From CAYRTD01 sp964426915 (GTDB taxonomy: Bacteria > Bacteroidota > Bacteroidia > Bacteroidales > GCA-2748055), in NCBI GenBank assembly GCA_964426915.1, contig CAYRTD010000025.1, forward strand, positions 1-34,018: a stretch of DNA of 34,018 nucleotides, in the 5' to 3' direction. Below, in pieces: positions 7,928-16,762 of this stretch (position 1 is its first letter; every line of letters starts with the position of its first letter). The notes below the pieces were generated by a model. It saw only the letters and a program-made list of their open reading frames with translations, searched no databases and was not told the origin of the DNA. A program made the position numbers and the translations under genes.

Positions 7928-10117
7928 CTACCTGCTAAACAACAATTCCCGGTATTTTGGCAAAGGCCAGATCTCATCATCAACGATCAACTCGAGTTTG
8001 TCCACATGATAACGAATGTCGTCGAGGAAAGGAGCTACGCTCAGGGAGTATTCTATCGCTTGTTTTTCAGTATCTGTGATTTTGTTTGCAACCTTGCGTG
8101 CTTCAATCATCTCTTTCACTTTGGCCTTGATATATGAAATATGACCGGAAATCTCCCTGATAAGATCAATCCGGGCCCCTGCGATCTCTTTAAACTCTTT
8201 CTCAATAAAAAGTTCTTTTAATCCATTGACATTTTCGATCAGGGAGGTCTGATATTCAATAGCGATAGGAACGATATGGTTCATCACAAGATCTCCCAGA
8301 ACACGGGATTCTATCTGTATATTTTTGGTATAGGTTTCCAGTTTAACTTCCGTTCTCGCATGAAGCTCTCTTTCAGTCATCACGCCCTGCCGCTTAAATA
8401 ATTCAACGGTTTCTTTTGTAACATAAGCCATTAATGCTTTCGGTACATTATTAATATTGGTCAGACCTCTTTTTTCTGCTTCTTTAACCCATTCTTCGCT
8501 GTAATTATTTCCGTCATAACGTATTTTCTTTGATTCAATGATGTATTTTCTCAGGACCTGGAAAATCGCTTCATCTTTTTTCACCCCTTTGTCGATTATG
8601 ACGTCCACTTCCTTCTTAAAGTTAATCAACTGGTCAGCAACAGCCGTATTCAAAGCAACCATTGCACTGGAACAGTTTGCGGCAGAACCAACGGCCCTGA
8701 ATTCGAAGCGGTCTCCGGTAAAGGCAAAAGGCGATGTCCGGTTCCTGTCTGTATTATCCAACAGGATTTCAGGTATTTTACCGATATTAAGTTTCAGTTC
8801 CGTTTTCTCATCAGGAGTCATTTTTTTTGAAGAGACTTTTTCTTCGATTTCATCAAGCATAACACTTATCTGGGATCCGAGAAAAGTGGAAATAATTGCA
8901 GGAGGAGCTTCATTTGCCCCAAGCCTGTGAGCATTACCGGCAGATACAATACTGGCACGAAGAAGATCCTGATTTTTATATACCGCCATTAAGGTATTCA
9001 CAAGAAAAGTCAGAAACCTCAGGTTTGTCCTGGGTGTTTTTCCGGGGGAGAGAAGATTCGTTCCCGTATCGGTCGATAAGGACCAATTATTATGTTTACC
9101 GGAACCGTTGACATCCTTAAAGGGTTTTTCATGAAACAATACCCGGAAATTATGTTTTCTGGACACTCTTTTGGCTATATCCATAATCAGAAGATTATGA
9201 TCGACAGCAAGATTGGTTTCCTCGTAAATAGGAGCACATTCATACTGGTTGGGAGCCACCTCGTTATGCCGGGTTTTTACCGGAATTCCTAATTTATAGG
9301 CCTCAATTTCAAAATCGTACATAAATGCTTTCACCCTTTCAGGTATGGAAGAAAAATAATGATCATCGAGTTGCTGATCTTTTGCAGAAGCATGGCCCAT
9401 GAGAGTTCTGCCTGTAAGTGTAAGATCCGGGCGGGCAAGGTACAGAGATTCATCAACCAGGAAATATTCCTGTTCCCATCCCAAATTTGAATTGACCCTG
9501 GTAACATTCCTGTCGAAATATTGGGCAACATCTGTAGCCGCTTTATCTACTGCTGATAAGGCCTTAAGTAAAGGGGTCTTGGAATCCAGGCTGTCTCCCG
9601 TATAAGAAACAAAAATTGTGGGAATACTGAGTGTATTTCCTATAATAAAGGCCGGAGATGTAGGATCCCAGGCAGTATATCCTCTCGCTTCAAAGGTATT
9701 CCTTAATCCGCCGCTTGGAAACGAGGATGCATCAGGCTCCTGTTGCGCAAGCAATTTGCCCCTGAAATTCTCCACCACTCCTCCTCCCGGAGCATGCTCA
9801 ATGAAAGCATCGTGCTTTTCTGCAGTGCCGTCGGTAAGTGGGTGAAACCAGTGTGTATAATGGGTTACACCACGTTCCATCGCCCAGGCTTTCATGCCGG
9901 AAGCAACCTGATCCGCCACTTTGCGGTCAATTCTTGTTCCCTTGTCAATGGCTTCCATTACCTTGGAGTAAGCTTCTTCTGAAAGGTATTTCCTCATTTT
10001 GTGGTAATCAAAAACACTCGTTCCATAATAATCGGAAATTTTTGCTGAAGGAGCATCTACAAATTTTGGCTCGTGATTAAAAGCCTCTTTTAATGCATCA
10101 AAACGGACAAATGCCAT
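7928..10117 (-). CDS. glnN: Glutamine synthetase type III
   Basis: Condenses glutamate and ammonia to glutamine with ATP; main ammonium assimilation enzyme of many Bacteroidota. The 729-residue length is diagnostic of GSIII (GSI and GSII are about 350-470). Visible motifs: GWEQEYFLVD near 213, RHNEVAPNQYE near 283-293, and NGSGKHNNWSLSTDTG near 337-352, the active-site region, followed by the long helical C-terminal part unique to this type. ATG at 10117 is preceded by a minus-strand TATCTTTA that sits within a small CCGTA-TCTT-TACGG hairpin, a possible promoter or control site. Transcribed alone; divergent from the small membrane gene at 10354. Confidence 0.96.
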   Translation of the reverse strand: MAFVRFDALKEAFNHEPKFVDAPSAKISDYYGTSVFDYHKMRKYLSEEAYSKVMEAIDKGTRIDRKVADQVASGMKAWAMERGVTHYTHWFHPLTDGTAEKHDAFIEHAPGGGVVENFRGKLLAQQEPDASSFPSGGLRNTFEARGYTAWDPTSPAFIIGNTLSIPTIFVSYTGDSLDSKTPLLKALSAVDKAATDVAQYFDRNVTRVNSNLGWEQEYFLVDESLYLARPDLTLTGRTLMGHASAKDQQLDDHYFSSIPERVKAFMYDFEIEAYKLGIPVKTRHNEVAPNQYECAPIYEETNLAVDHNLLIMDIAKRVSRKHNFRVLFHEKPFKDVNGSGKHNNWSLSTDTGTNLLSPGKTPRTNLRFLTFLVNTLMAVYKNQDLLRASIVSAGNAHRLGANEAPPAIISTFLGSQISVMLDEIEEKVSSKKMTPDEKTELKLNIGKIPEILLDNTDRNRTSPFAFTGDRFEFRAVGSAANCSSAMVALNTAVADQLINFKKEVDVIIDKGVKKDEAIFQVLRKYIIESKKIRYDGNNYSEEWVKEAEKRGLTNINNVPKALMAYVTKETVELFKRQGVMTERELHARTEVKLETYTKNIQIESRVLGDLVMNHIVPIAIEYQTSLIENVNGLKELFIEKEFKEIAGARIDLIREISGHISYIKAKVKEMIEARKVANKITDTEKQAIEYSLSVAPFLDDIRYHVDKLELIVDDEIWPLPKYRELLFSR

Positions 10118-10238
10118 GGTAATCTGTTTTTAGGATTATGATTAATAAAATTTCCGTAAAGATACGGTTTTTTATCAATGTCATGATTTTTGTTAGACAA
10201 TTTAATATTTTTTTATCTTTTTATTACAATTCGCCATG

Positions 10239-10263
10239 TTTTTTTGCGGGTCTTGCAAAAAAA
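10239..10263. other. Perfect 9-bp inverted repeat between divergent genes
   Basis: TTTTTTTGC and GCAAAAAAA flank a 7-nt spacer in the 236-bp region between glnN and the gene at 10354. It could be an operator or a weak bidirectional stop signal. Its position upstream of both starts favours regulation, but A/T arms of this kind also occur by chance. Confidence 0.3.
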
Positions 10264-10353
10264 TAGCACTTTTCAGAAATTCCGGATCCGGTTCTTTTTA
10301 GTAAGCCATTTTTGTTTACCTTGGACAATCATACTTTCTAATTCTTATCGATC

Positions 10354-10623
10354 ATGAGTTTAACAGACATAACAGGCACATCCGGAGTATTTTTGATCCT
10401 CTTCGCATATTTTCTTCTTATCACCAGAAAGCTTTCCAGGGACAGCATGGTTTACCTCCTGATGAATATCGTTGGGGCGGGCCTGGCCTGCATAGCATCG
10501 ATTATGTTAAATTACTGGCCCTTTATTATTCTTGAGAGTGCGTGGACGGGGGTATCGGTTTATGCAATATGGGAGAGGGTGAAAGTAGGAGGAAGGAAGC
10601 AGGAGGCAGGAAGGAAGTATTAG
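10354..10623 (+). CDS. CBU_0592-like small membrane protein
   Basis: An 89-residue protein with three hydrophobic stretches: GVFLILFAYFLLI (about 11-23), SMVYLLMNIVGAGLACIASIM (31-51) and WPFIILESAWTGVSVYAIW (54-72). The layout and YLLMNIVGA match the CBU_0592 family of small three-helix membrane proteins of unknown function. The last 13 residues come from a purine-only stretch (about 10563-10617) rich in GGAGG and GGAAGG and look like an added tail rather than a conserved part. ATG at 10354 is the natural start. Divergent from glnN. The gene ends four bases into the neighbouring convergent remnant. Confidence 0.75.
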   Translation: MSLTDITGTSGVFLILFAYFLLITRKLSRDSMVYLLMNIVGAGLACIASIMLNYWPFIILESAWTGVSVYAIWERVKVGGRKQEAGRKY

Positions 10624-11050
10624 TTTACGGTTTTTATGATTTTCCCGCTGAAAACACCTTTAGCGCTTCTAATCACTATCAAGTATGTTCCCCGAGTAAG
10701 TTTACGGAGATTCAGGTTATAGACCGGTCTGTTTTCATCGGCAATAAAATGAAATTCTGTCTGTAAAGCACCCCTGGTGTTGAATAGCTGAATAGATTCA
10801 ATTCCGGGATTTTCCTCAAAGCTAAGGCTAAGCTCATCGAACACAGGTAATCGTCGATAAACTCATGGCCATACACATCCCAGTTTTGGGGTTTGGTATC
10901 GTTTGTTCCCAGGAGAATAACACATATCTCCGGGGGCGTAAGCAAGGTAGTCAACCAGGTGTTGGGTGTCCCAGTATGAAACATCGCCATTTTTTAGCAT
11001 GGCGGTAGTGGTTAAACCAAAGTTTTTGACGATACAAGTATCGCCTTAGG
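10620..11050 (-). pseudogene. Broken T9SS-secreted SGNH (GDSL-like) hydrolase
   Basis: Three pieces in different frames on the minus strand. About 11036-10940 encodes NFGLTTTAMLKNGDVSYWDT, the block that precedes the oxyanion region of many SGNH hydrolases. After a frame change near 10930, PEICVILLGTNDTKPQNW and HEFIDDY give the GxND block III. A further frame change near 10845 leads directly into a T9SS type A sorting domain (IQLFNTRGALQ, then RGTYLIVIRSAKG and GKIIKTVN, ending at 10620). The N-terminal catalytic Ser block, the C-terminal D-x-x-H block and much of the middle are gone, so this is a frameshifted, internally deleted gene. Sequence from 11050 to 11130 shows nothing recognisable. 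Confidence 0.75.
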
Positions 11051-11130
11051 TTTCACTCAGCGGCCCCTGTAGTCGGGCAGGATACGAGGTTACCCCGGAT
11101 TCGTGAGTAATTATTGTTTGATGGCTTACT

Positions 11131-12078
11131 TTATTCCATGCTTTTCAGGTATTTGTAAAGATCGCTGTCGGTTGAAAGGATAACCGTAGTAGTGGAATCG
11201 AATGTATTATTAAACGTTTCCATACTTTTTATAAAGCTGTACAGTTCTATTGATCTGCTTGATTTGTTGTAGGCGCCGGCATAGATGCGGGCAGCTTCAG
11301 CGTCAGCTTTTCCTTTAATCGTTTCAGCTTCTTTATATGCTTCCGACTCTATCTGGTTCAATTCGCGTTCTTTCTCTCCGTTAATCCTTGAAGCTTCACC
11401 TTCACCTTCGGATCTGAATTTGTCGGCAATACGTATTCGCTCGCTCTTCATGCGGTCGTAAACCCGTTCCCTGACATCCTCGACGTAATTTATTCGTTTA
11501 AACCGGAAATCAAGTATTTCTATGCCAAGGTCTTTTGTCTCTTCATTCGCTTTTTCCTGAATAATATTCTGGATTCTTTTTCTGCCCACCTCAATCCGGG
11601 CAAGCGAATCTTCGATTATTACACTTATTTTAGCGGTTGTGTCAGCTTCCCGATTAGTGTTCCTTACAACTTCTTCCAAACTGTGACTGGCTACCTGGTC
11701 ACGCGTTTCACCATCAATTATATCGTCGAGCCTGCTTTGCGCACCCCGCTCGTTGGTAAGGCGTTTATAAAACTGCAGTGGGTCGGTGATATGCCAACGG
11801 GCGTAGCTGTCAACAAAAATAAATTTTTTCTCTTTTGTTGGAACTTGGTTGGGATCGCCATCCCACTCCATATAACGTTTTTCGAAAAAATTCGTTTTCT
11901 GAATAAAAGGAGTTTTGATTTTCAACCCGGGTTCAGTCACGGCATCACCGATTGGTCTTCCGAATTGAGTTATCACAACCTGTTGCGTTTCATCTACAAC
12001 GTAAATAGTTTGAGATAATACAATAATGCCGGCAATAATAATTACTGCAATAAGTACTATTTTATTTTTCTTATTCAT
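11131..12078 (-). CDS. hflC: HflC, SPFH-domain modulator of FtsH
   Basis: With HflK forms the large periplasmic cage in the inner membrane that surrounds the FtsH protease and regulates membrane-protein turnover. One N-terminal membrane anchor (IVLIAVIIIAGIIVLS, residues 8-23), then the SPFH/prohibitin domain with VITQFGRPIGDAVTEPGLK and KKFIFVDSYARW, followed by the long charged helix (EGEGEASRINGEKERE, KGKADAEAARIYAGAY). These match HflC closely; length 315 is normal. Starts 32 nt after the hflK stop, so the two are co-transcribed in the usual K-then-C order. Confidence 0.92.
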   Translation of the reverse strand: MNKKNKIVLIAVIIIAGIIVLSQTIYVVDETQQVVITQFGRPIGDAVTEPGLKIKTPFIQKTNFFEKRYMEWDGDPNQVPTKEKKFIFVDSYARWHITDPLQFYKRLTNERGAQSRLDDIIDGETRDQVASHSLEEVVRNTNREADTTAKISVIIEDSLARIEVGRKRIQNIIQEKANEETKDLGIEILDFRFKRINYVEDVRERVYDRMKSERIRIADKFRSEGEGEASRINGEKERELNQIESEAYKEAETIKGKADAEAARIYAGAYNKSSRSIELYSFIKSMETFNNTFDSTTTVILSTDSDLYKYLKSME

Positions 12079-12110
12079 TTTCGTTCTTTTAATAAATTGA
12101 TGTTGTGTTG

Positions 12111-13076
12111 TTAATTCAGTTCCTTTTTAAGCAAAGGAATCATGTTGTTGCCATTTTCTGAAGTGATGATTTTGTCTCCGAGTTTTGGCAGAACCTCCTG
12201 TAGTGTTTCAAGATAGATTCTTTTTTTAGTTACTTCAGGTGCTCTGATGTACTCGTCGTAAAGGGCATTAAATCTTGCCACTTCTCCCTGCGCATTGTTT
12301 ACGCGCTGGGTAGCGTATCCCTCGGCTTTTTGGATGGTTTCCTGCGCCTGCCCCCTGGCCCTGGGAATTACCTTATTGTATTCCGATTTGGCCTGGTTTA
12401 TCAGGGTTTCTCTTTCCTGCTGAGCTTCATTTACGGCATTAAAAGCCTGTTTTACCGACTCCGGGGGATTGATGTCCTGAAGGACTACCTGAGCTATTTC
12501 GATTCCCAGTGAATATTCTCTGGCCATCTCCTGTAACAGGACTTTTACTTCGCTGGCAATTTCTGCCCTTCCAAGGGTTAATACTTCGTTAACAGTCCGG
12601 TCACCGACAATCTGCCGGGTAACAGCTTCGGAAAGATCGCGCAGGGTATTGTCGGGATTGCGTACCTTGAACAGGTAATTGTAAGGATGGCTTACGCGAT
12701 ATTGCACCACCCACTGCACATTTGCAAGGTTCAAATCACCCGTCAGCATGATAGCTTCATCTTCTGTAACAGAACCCGTGCGAGTATATTGGGTCTTGAC
12801 GCCGGCCTGCTGAGTACGAAAACCAAATTCCTGCTTTTTTTGCCTTTCCACAGGCACTTTGTAAACCTTTTCCATAAAGGGTATTTTCATTTTCAACCCG
12901 GGCACAACCGTACGAACATGTTTTCCGAAACGCGTTACCACACCCTCTTCTTCGGTTCCTATCTGGAAGAAAGAACCAAATCCAACAACTAAAACCACAA
13001 TTACAATAACTATTGTCTTGTAATGCTTTTTTATGAATTGTTGTATTTCATCTGTATTGAACTCCTGATTATTCAT
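12111..13076 (-). CDS. hflK: HflK, SPFH-domain modulator of FtsH
   Basis: Partner of HflC in the membrane complex that controls FtsH. A single anchor (TIVIVIVVLVVGFGSFF, about 21-37) is followed by the SPFH domain: GVVTRFGKHVRTVVPGLKMK, and the HflK-typical AIMLTGDLNLANVQW segment. The helical tail (QAQETIQKAEGYATQRV) follows. Length 321, shorter than E. coli HflK (419), because the Gly-rich N-terminal extension of proteobacterial HflK is absent, as usual in Bacteroidota. Gene order hflK-hflC. The 190 bp upstream, to the dipeptidase gene, shows no clear signal. Confidence 0.92.
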   Translation of the reverse strand: MNNQEFNTDEIQQFIKKHYKTIVIVIVVLVVGFGSFFQIGTEEEGVVTRFGKHVRTVVPGLKMKIPFMEKVYKVPVERQKKQEFGFRTQQAGVKTQYTRTGSVTEDEAIMLTGDLNLANVQWVVQYRVSHPYNYLFKVRNPDNTLRDLSEAVTRQIVGDRTVNEVLTLGRAEIASEVKVLLQEMAREYSLGIEIAQVVLQDINPPESVKQAFNAVNEAQQERETLINQAKSEYNKVIPRARGQAQETIQKAEGYATQRVNNAQGEVARFNALYDEYIRAPEVTKKRIYLETLQEVLPKLGDKIITSENGNNMIPLLKKELN

Positions 13077-13266
13077 AAGTTATTCTTTAAATTTTAATAA
13101 TCTGTTAATTTACAACTAATAACATGGTTTGGCAATAAATCTATGTTATCTTTTCAATATTTCTAAAAATGGTACCGGAAAATGTTAATATACCGCGGTT
13201 TAAAATAAATGCGCACTCTATAAAAGAATAACGAAGTATTGATTTTTAAAACCGGATAAAAAAAAC

Positions 13267-14631
13267 CTAATGCCTAAGCTCCGAAAAATACTCATAAAAC
13301 CTCGGAATGGTTTCAATCCCCTTGAAAAAGTTAAATAAGGGATAGTTCTCGTTGGGACTGTGGATAGCGTCACTCTCCAGACCAAACCCCATGAGTATGG
13401 ACTTGATCCCCAGTATTTCCTCAAATGTTGAGATAATTGGTATACTTCCGCCACTTCGTGTAGGTATGGGCCTTTTGTTAAATGTTTCATGCATAGCCTT
13501 GCTTGCTGCGCGGTAAGCAGGCGTATCAATGGGGGCAACATATCCCTGTCCGCCATGAAGGCTTGTAACTTCTACCTTTACTGATTCAGGGGCAAGCGAT
13601 TTAAAGTATTCTTCAAAGAGCTTATCTACCTTTTTTGAGTCCTGATTGGGGACAAGCCTCATCGAGATCTTTGCAAATGCTTTGGAAGGCAACACAGTCT
13701 TCGCACCTTCCCCGGTAAAACCACCCCATATTCCGCAAACATCCAGGCTGGGACGAATCCCAGTTCTTTCAATGGTTGAATAACCTTTTTCGCCATCTAC
13801 TTCGTTAACACCAATCGATTCTTTGTATTCATTAAGATCGAAAGGAGCTTTTGCCATTTCCGTTCTTTCCTCATCACTGGCAATTATTACGTCATCATAA
13901 AATCCGGGAATAGTGATCTTATTATTTTCATCGGTAAGTTTACTTATCATCTCTGCAAGCACATTGATGGGATTTGCCACAGCACCACCATATAAACCCG
14001 AATGAAGGTCGCGGTTAGGACCGGTAACTTCCACCTGTAAATAACTCAGACCCCTTAGCCCGACAGTAATTGACGGAATGTCTTTTGCAATCATGGTCGT
14101 ATCTGAAACCAAAATGATATCTGCTGCAAGTTTGTTTTTATTCTCCTTACAGAATTTTTCAAGGCTGGGAGAACCTATTTCTTCTTCCCCCTCAATCATA
14201 AATTTAACATTACAAGGCAGAGTTTCAGAATTTACCATGAACTCAAAAGCTTTAACATGCATGAAAAGCTGTCCTTTATCATCGTCAGCTCCACGGGCAT
14301 AGATCTTACCATCACGTATTTCCGGTTCAAAGGGTGGGGAATCCCAGAGATCAAGAGGTTCAGCAGGTTGAACATCATAATGACCATAGACCAGAACCGT
14401 CGGAAGGTCGGGGCCTGTTATTTTCTCAGCATATACCACTGGATGACCTTCCGTCTCGAGTACTTCTGCATTCTCAGCTCCTGCATCTGTAAGACTTTTC
14501 TTAATGGCATCTGCCATTTTTAACATATCATCTTTGTTTTCAGGATTTGAACTAATGGAAGGTATCCTTATTAATTCAAATAACTCTTCAAGAAAACGAT
14601 CCTTGTTTTTATCAATATACTCTTTAATCAT
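13267..14631 (-). CDS. M20 family metallo-dipeptidase (CNDP/DapE-like)
   Basis: A 454-residue zinc-dependent peptidase, probably cytosolic and acting on dipeptides. Metal and catalytic residues are in place: VLVYGHYDVQPAEP (His84, Asp86), YARGADDDKGQ (Asp near 117), IEGEEEIGS (Glu pair near 149-150), and the late His in SDAIHSPNENY. The dimerisation domain lies in the middle (GLRGLSYLQVEVTG, DLHSGLYGGAV). Similar proteins are annotated as dipeptidase or succinyl-diaminopimelate desuccinylase-like; the DVQP form and length favour the carnosinase-like dipeptidase group. Starts at ATG 14631; a minus-strand TAACTTTA lies a little upstream. Appears to be a single-gene unit. Confidence 0.88.
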   Translation of the reverse strand: MIKEYIDKNKDRFLEELFELIRIPSISSNPENKDDMLKMADAIKKSLTDAGAENAEVLETEGHPVVYAEKITGPDLPTVLVYGHYDVQPAEPLDLWDSPPFEPEIRDGKIYARGADDDKGQLFMHVKAFEFMVNSETLPCNVKFMIEGEEEIGSPSLEKFCKENKNKLAADIILVSDTTMIAKDIPSITVGLRGLSYLQVEVTGPNRDLHSGLYGGAVANPINVLAEMISKLTDENNKITIPGFYDDVIIASDEERTEMAKAPFDLNEYKESIGVNEVDGEKGYSTIERTGIRPSLDVCGIWGGFTGEGAKTVLPSKAFAKISMRLVPNQDSKKVDKLFEEYFKSLAPESVKVEVTSLHGGQGYVAPIDTPAYRAASKAMHETFNKRPIPTRSGGSIPIISTFEEILGIKSILMGFGLESDAIHSPNENYPLFNFFKGIETIPRFYEYFSELRH

Positions 14632-14795
14632 ATTTATAAGATTTGGTTTTCAAAACTCTTGTAAAGTTAAAGAAAAGGCTTCGATCTATATTTTTTTCCC
14701 GATTGTTTAATAGCATTCTGATTAAAACGCATGTATGAAATACTATCGGTTAATGCCTGCCGAGAGAGGATTTGGGTGGGGCAAACAAAGGGATA

Positions 14796-14910
14796 CTTTT
14801 AATTTGTAAGTAACCCAAATCTAAAAAACACTTTTTAGTCCCCAGCAAATAGTTTGCGAAAAACAAAAAAACTGGGGAATTGGCACCTTAAAATAAAAGA
14901 GTTACATATA
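14796..14910. repeat. Composite hairpin repeat, copy 3 (same ends, different core)
   Basis: Its first 43 bp (CTTTTAATTTGTAAGTAACC onward) and last 20 bp (AAATAAAAGAGTTACATATA) match the outer blocks of copy 1 at 3-45 and 225-244. The core is different: a stem CCCCAG/CTGGGG (14840-14845, 14872-14877) around GCAAATAGTTTGC (14845-14857). It occupies most of the 313-bp gap between the dipeptidase and DUF3109 genes; the rest (14632-14795) shows nothing recognisable. Confidence 0.7.
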
Positions 14911-14944
14911 TGACATCCTCCTTCATAAATTGCGCATAATCATA

Positions 14945-15520
14945 CTAAAATTTTCTTTTGCGCCATTCCTCATAAACCTTCTCCATTTCATCATAAAATT
15001 TATTACCATATACCCTTGTGATGGAATCTTTCAAAAAACGAAAAACCGGTAATCCTTTCTTTTTACCCAATATACGTGCAGGATTACAAACAGGCCAGTG
15101 ATGATAATTCAGGGCCGCCATCTCTCCTACTTTACTTACCCTGATGGGATATAAATGACAGGAAACAGGTTTTCTAAAAGAAATTTCCTCTTTTTCCCAT
15201 GCTTTTTCTATTCCGCAAAAGGCAGTTCCTTCCCTGAAAAATACATAAGCACATTCCTTTCCTTCAATTAATGGTGTTACTTTATCGCCGTCATTATCAA
15301 TATGCCATGTCCCTTGTTCTTCGATTGCATCCCTGCCCTGTTCAGAAATATAGGGTTTTATCCTTTTATAATGTTTTTCAAGTAAGCGGGCTTCATCTTC
15401 CTGAAGGGGAGCACCGGAATCACCAAACACACAACAGTTACCATGGCATTCTTCCAAATGACAATGAAATACCTCCTCAAACAGCTCAGTACTCACAATC
15501 TTATCTTCAATCTGTATCAT
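14945..15520 (-). CDS. DUF3109 family protein (cysteine-rich, putative metal binding)
   Basis: A 191-residue protein of the DUF3109 family, common in Bacteroidota and of unknown function. Cysteines dominate: FHCHLEECHGNCCVFGD near residues 18-34, then GKECAYVF, GTAFCGIEKAW, SCHLYPIRV and WPVCNPA. Their number and spacing suggest an Fe-S or zinc site, like the related CxxCxxxxCC proteins (inference). No signal peptide, so cytoplasmic. I chose ATG 15520 (MIQIEDKIVST): the extra codons up to 15574 overlap two promoter-like elements and add residues not expected in the family. Divergent from the helical-repeat gene at 15659. Confidence 0.85.
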   Translation of the reverse strand: MIQIEDKIVSTELFEEVFHCHLEECHGNCCVFGDSGAPLQEDEARLLEKHYKRIKPYISEQGRDAIEEQGTWHIDNDGDKVTPLIEGKECAYVFFREGTAFCGIEKAWEKEEISFRKPVSCHLYPIRVSKVGEMAALNYHHWPVCNPARILGKKKGLPVFRFLKDSITRVYGNKFYDEMEKVYEEWRKRKF

Positions 15521-15536
15521 CGACTCATGTTTCGGG

Positions 15537-15544
15537 CAAAAATA
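15537..15544 (-). promoter_or_regulatory. Putative -7 element for the DUF3109 gene
   Basis: Minus strand TATTTTTG, an exact TAnnTTTG match 17 nt before the chosen ATG at 15520. It supports the shorter start. A TTG (as CAA at 15569-15571) lies about 24 nt upstream, longer than ideal. Confidence 0.45.
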
Positions 15545-15557
15545 ACATTTTAATATG

Positions 15558-15586
15558 TTGAATTCACACAACAATAACTAATTTTG
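15558..15586 (+). promoter_or_regulatory. Putative TTG-N18-TAATTTTG promoter
   Basis: TTG (15558-15560), an 18-nt spacer and TAATTTTG (15579-15586) match the Bacteroidota sigma-ABfr consensus TTTG/TAnnTTTG. It would drive the plus-strand gene starting at 15659 with a leader of about 65 nt, and lies back to back with the DUF3109 promoter. Confidence 0.5.
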
Positions 15587-15658
15587 CCATCCTGATTGAA
15601 ACCGATAAAAAAACACTTCCATTCGTAGAACATAAAAAGATCAGTAAGCGGGATCCTA

Positions 15659-16762
15659 ATGAAAAATCAACTAACCATACTTCTACTCATCAGCCTGTTT
15701 TATTCAGTTAACGGACAAAAACGATTACTCGACAATGAGTATATACTGGATGATGTTAACAAATGTATCACATCAACCTATAATTATAATTTTGAAGAAG
15801 CGAAAAAAGCGCTGACTGTTGTTGAAAATTACACAACCGATCATCCGGCAGTTCTTTTTCTCAAAGCCTTTATTATTTACTGGGAACATTTTCCTATTGT
15901 CCCGGGTCACCCGAAAGAAGAAGCATTTTTAACCTATATAGAAGATTGCATAATCAGCTCCGAACAATGGGTTCAGAGAAGTGAAAATGAACTGGAAGCT
16001 GTCTTTTTCGATCTTTTTTCCCGTGCTTTTTATTCCATGTACTGGTCGGATAACGGAAAGCCGGCAAAGGTCTTTCCTCATCTAAATACATTATACAGGC
16101 AGACATTGAAGGGCTTTGAAATGAAGGAAAAATTTAATGAATTCTTTTTTACCACCGGACTGTATAATTATTACATTCAGGCATATCCGGAAAAACATCC
16201 TGCTTTCAAACCTGTAGTTACTGTCTTCCAGGAAGGAAACAAAACCCTGGGTCTGAAGCAATTGGAATATTGTGCAGAAAACGCAATATTCCTAAGGGCA
16301 GAAGCTGTTTTTTTCCTTGCCCACATTCATCTTAGTTATGAAATGGATTTTAAAAAAGCATCTGAATATGCGGCAAAATTGTACAGAGAATTTCCAAAAA
16401 ACAGTTTCTATGCAGGAAAATACCTGGAGATACTCCTTTTTAATGAGAAATATTTCCTGGCTCCGGTAATTCTGGGTCACCTTAAGAAATGGAATGACCC
16501 TTTCTCCCGAATGCAATATCATCTATACAAGGCATATTATCTTGAGAAAGTTGATAAAAAGTTAGCTGAAGCTCATGAAGAATACCTCCGTGCTCTTGAA
16601 TTATCAGAACCATTTGGTAAATTTTCCGGAACCTACAGCGCCATCGCCTACATGGGGATAGGACGTTATTATCAGAAAAACGAAAACAAATCTCTCGCAA
16701 ACAGGTATTTTAGAAAAGCAAAAAAAGAAACCGTTTACGAGTATATTTATAATGACCGCTGA
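15659..16762 (+). CDS. Secreted/periplasmic helical-repeat (TPR-like) protein
   Basis: A 367-residue protein with a signal peptide (1-19, NQLTILLLISLFYSVNG, cleaved near G-Q). The mature part is almost all helix. TPR-like pairs appear at YNFEEAKKALTVVENY (about 40-56), DFKKASEYAAKLYREFP (about 229-245), KLAEAHEEYLRALE (about 303-316) and the last GIGRYYQKNENKSLANRYFRKA (about 334-355, two helices). No catalytic motif is visible. It may be a scaffold in the periplasm; the partner is unknown. Preceded by a good promoter match. It ends in a 16-bp overlap with a possible tiny minus-strand frame. Confidence 0.75.
   Translation: MKNQLTILLLISLFYSVNGQKRLLDNEYILDDVNKCITSTYNYNFEEAKKALTVVENYTTDHPAVLFLKAFIIYWEHFPIVPGHPKEEAFLTYIEDCIISSEQWVQRSENELEAVFFDLFSRAFYSMYWSDNGKPAKVFPHLNTLYRQTLKGFEMKEKFNEFFFTTGLYNYYIQAYPEKHPAFKPVVTVFQEGNKTLGLKQLEYCAENAIFLRAEAVFFLAHIHLSYEMDFKKASEYAAKLYREFPKNSFYAGKYLEILLFNEKYFLAPVILGHLKKWNDPFSRMQYHLYKAYYLEKVDKKLAEAHEEYLRALELSEPFGKFSGTYSAIAYMGIGRYYQKNENKSLANRYFRKAKKETVYEYIYNDR

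Noticed and set aside
14840..14877. Terminator for the genes around copy 3
   Set aside because: The CCCCAG/CTGGGG stem lacks a T-tract at either end and belongs to the repeat core.
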